Below are positions 29,075 through 30,646 of a stretch of DNA of 30,646 nt, one piece after another. Source of the stretch: a virus; IMG/VR virus record IMGVR_UViG_3300023170_000117, positions 1 to 30,646 of that record; one strand, 5' to 3'. The notes under the pieces are model-generated. The model searched no databases and was not told the DNA's origin. It was given only the letters and a program-made list of their open reading frames with translations. Every line of letters begins with the position of its first letter. Within the stretch, counting starts at the first letter, position 1. The position numbers and the translations under genes were made by a program.

Positions 29075-29995
29075 TCACATTAATATAATTTCACCTTTAA
29101 TGCTGTCTTCAAACGCAGGAAACAGTTCTTCATTTAATTGGTCTTGTAAGTCTTCTATGTAACCTTCTAGGATACTTTTATCCATATCAGTTAGCTCTTG
29201 CTCATTGCGTGGGTTAGGTGCTTTGGTTACATTTTCAATATCAAGTGCGTCAGGCGCTCGTAATTGCACTGCACCTCTGTTAAGATACTGTGCCCACATT
29301 TCATATATGCCTTCGTATCTGTCTCTCACAACACCTTTCCTTGCGCTACCTGTAGTCATTATCTTTTGCAATCCGTAGTCAGCCCATTTAGCTTGCTTGT
29401 CATCTAACATCTTGTTAGGATTCTTAGGATTGTGCTGTAGGTCAACACCGAAGTTACCAAATATATTATGTAGTCCTTCAAACACTGCTGTTACAATCGC
29501 AGAATAAGCAGGATTCTCTTTTCCTTGTGTCGTCCTGCTGCCATGACCTAGTCTGTGTAACAACATCCATCCACTCACTGCTATCCAATTATCTGCTGCA
29601 TTACCTAGGAAGAACACAACAGTTTTATCTTTGTGCTGCGGAGTCCTTGTCATTGTTTCAGCATCTACCACACCCATCTCAACTAACTGTTCAAACCCTT
29701 CTTCAAACTCTTGGAATAAGTCGTCTACTGTTACAACACCTCTTTCCATAATTTCCGGATTATATGTAGCTTCCCCTGATACAGGAATTAGGATGTAATC
29801 GTTCTTAGTTTTGCTCCAGCTCTTGTAAACTTTCTGTTTCCATTGCGGATTAAAGATCTTTTTCTTTTCTCCTGCTTTCCAAGGCTCTTCATACTCATCA
29901 CCCCACTCGTCTTCATGATCATAATCCCAGTCGCCCATTGGTTGGAAATCACTAATAGGAGCTTCCTTAATCCTTCTAAATTCTTTGAATCTCAC
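29075..29995 (-). CDS. Internal virion protein with capsid-targeting-like N-terminus and HxxxH motif
   Basis: 306 aa from a GTG start with AAGGA upstream. It begins MRFKEFRRIKE-APISDF, ending in I-K-E before Ala. The middle contains W-M-L-L-H-R-L-G-H-G (near residue 147), which looks like a zinc metalloprotease HExxH in which Glu is replaced by Arg, and a later E-M-W-A-Q-Y that could be the third-ligand region. If it binds zinc, it is probably not a classic protease. It is first in the minus-strand run and divergent from ALAS. Confidence 0.55.
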   Translation of the reverse strand: MRFKEFRRIKEAPISDFQPMGDWDYDHEDEWGDEYEEPWKAGEKKKIFNPQWKQKVYKSWSKTKNDYILIPVSGEATYNPEIMERGVVTVDDLFQEFEEGFEQLVEMGVVDAETMTRTPQHKDKTVVFFLGNAADNWIAVSGWMLLHRLGHGSRTTQGKENPAYSAIVTAVFEGLHNIFGNFGVDLQHNPKNPNKMLDDKQAKWADYGLQKIMTTGSARKGVVRDRYEGIYEMWAQYLNRGAVQLRAPDALDIENVTKAPNPRNEQELTDMDKSILEGYIEDLQDQLNEELFPAFEDSIKGEIILM

Positions 29996-30019
29996 AGCTT
30001 GTCCTTTTATTATTTCTTG

Positions 30020-30037
30020 TTTACATATTTATGTAAA
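30020..30037. promoter_or_regulatory. 18-bp palindrome in the divergent promoter region
   Basis: TTTACATA-TT-TATGTAAA is a perfect 8-bp inverted repeat with a 2-bp centre, in the 49 nt between ALAS and the 306-aa gene. It includes CATAAATA on the minus strand (30033-30026), a late-type box for the minus-strand genes. It looks like an operator, but no matching regulator is in the window. Confidence 0.45.
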
Positions 30038-30044
30038 TAGCAGT

Positions 30045-30646
30045 ATGATAGATAAAAAGCCGTTTCATGATACAATACAAGCACTAAAACAACAGGGTAG
30101 ATATCGTGTGTTTAACGATATTGTACGTGAACGAGGAGACTTCCCCCGTGCCATTTGGTATGGACCGTACGCTATTAAAACAGTTGTAAACTGGTGTAGC
30201 AACGACTATCTTGGCATGGGGCAGAACAAAGTTGTAATAGATGCTATGCACACTGCACTTGATCAAACAGGCAGTGGCAGTGGAGGAACTCGTAACATTG
30301 GAGGCACTAGTCACTATCATGTTGCGTTAGAAAAACAATTAGCCATGCTCCATCGGAAGGAACGGGGGCTGTTGTTTACGTCCGCTTATGTCGCAAATGA
30401 ATGGACGCTGATCGCCTTAACCAAAATCATACCCGACCTAGTATTCCTAAGTGATAGCAAGAATCACGCATCCCTTATCCAAGGGATACGGCATAGTGGG
30501 GCTCCCAAACGGATTTGGCAGCATAATGATATGGACGATCTGGAACGTGCATTAAAAGACTTCCCTAACAGCACGCCTTGCATCGTGTTCGAATCCGTGT
30601 ATAGCATGGATGGAGATGTGTCACCAATGCACGACATTTGCGACCT
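30045..30646 (+). CDS. hemA: 5-aminolevulinate synthase, partial
   Basis: The first 200 codons are present; the gene runs off the right edge, and no frame break is seen. ALAS condenses glycine and succinyl-CoA to 5-aminolevulinate with PLP, the committed step of haem synthesis in alphaproteobacteria. Seen in order: R-Y-R-V-F-N-D-I, W-C-S-N-D-Y-L-G-M-G, G-S-G-G-T-R-N-I-G-G-T-S-H, L-F-T-S-A-Y-V-A-N, S-D-S-K-N-H-A-S-L-I-Q-G-I-R, and F-E-S-V-Y-S-M-D-G-D. T-R-N-I separates ALAS from biotin and lipid relatives. The PLP lysine lies beyond the edge. GC rises visibly toward the edge, hinting at recent gain. It has no obvious ribosome site. Confidence 0.9.
   Translation, partial: MIDKKPFHDTIQALKQQGRYRVFNDIVRERGDFPRAIWYGPYAIKTVVNWCSNDYLGMGQNKVVIDAMHTALDQTGSGSGGTRNIGGTSHYHVALEKQLAMLHRKERGLLFTSAYVANEWTLIALTKIIPDLVFLSDSKNHASLIQGIRHSGAPKRIWQHNDMDDLERALKDFPNSTPCIVFESVYSMDGDVSPMHDICD

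Noticed and set aside
30084-30320. Minus-strand 78-aa open frame
   Set aside because: It is opposite the ALAS gene, whose conserved motifs leave no doubt about the coding strand.
1-30646. Prophage or chromosomal origin
   Set aside because: No integrase, attachment site, repressor or flanking cellular gene run is seen. prs, hemA and ssrA are host-like but lie between phage genes in the same tight packing.

Overview
The window reads as a piece of a T4-like (myovirus-type) marine phage genome whose host is probably an alphaproteobacterium, perhaps SAR11-like. The phage call rests on four adhesin or tail-fibre type genes, a pectate-lyase-fold tailspike, a PAAR-type spike tip, an aerobic nrdA-nrdB-glutaredoxin cassette, dense packing with ATGA/TAATG start-stop overlaps, and recurring NATAAATA boxes like T4/cyanophage late promoters. 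The host inference rests on three genes with alphaproteobacterial flavour: a circularly permuted (two-piece) tmRNA, a PRPP synthetase, and 5-aminolevulinate synthase (the C4 route to haem). The DNA is AT-rich. No integrase, repressor, terminase, portal or major capsid gene lies in the window.

Layout. Nearly everything is on the minus strand, so transcription runs from high to low coordinates. At 30045 a plus-strand ALAS gene runs off the right edge and diverges, over an 18-bp palindrome, from two genes (306 and 489 aa) with capsid-targeting-like N-termini. Next come small structural genes and a fibre module (21026-27590). A small plus-strand island of four short genes (19893-20742) has two look-alike promoters and faces a structured, gene-free stretch. 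Then follow prs and a head or internal-protein module (11956-18396). That module holds a Pol-beta-type nucleotidyltransferase next to a ligase-fold protein, a solo gene with its own promoter and terminator, small basic proteins, and a scaffold-like acidic protein. The acidic protein ends at an A_AAA_AAC slippery site followed by a strong stem-loop. After it come a PD-(D/E)XK nuclease, a GT25 glycosyltransferase, the tailspike, nrdA/nrdB/grx, an LSm-like protein, an Hc1-like peptide, baseplate/PAAR genes, three mini-proteins (one a 26-residue protein with nine cysteines), the tmRNA, and finally secreted and peptidoglycan-binding proteins at the left edge.

How it fits together. NrdAB, glutaredoxin and Prs raise nucleotide supply. 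ALAS may sustain haem or tetrapyrrole synthesis. The phage tmRNA may rescue ribosomes while host mRNA is being degraded. Several proteins begin with a short segment ending in (L/I)-x-E, like T4 internal proteins that are packaged into the head, trimmed by the prohead protease and injected. If so, this phage carries a set of injected proteins that includes a nucleic-acid ligase-like enzyme.

The strongest items for follow-up are the permuted phage tmRNA, the predicted -1 frameshift at 11959, the shared capsid-targeting N-termini, phage ALAS, and the nucleotidyltransferase/ligase pair.
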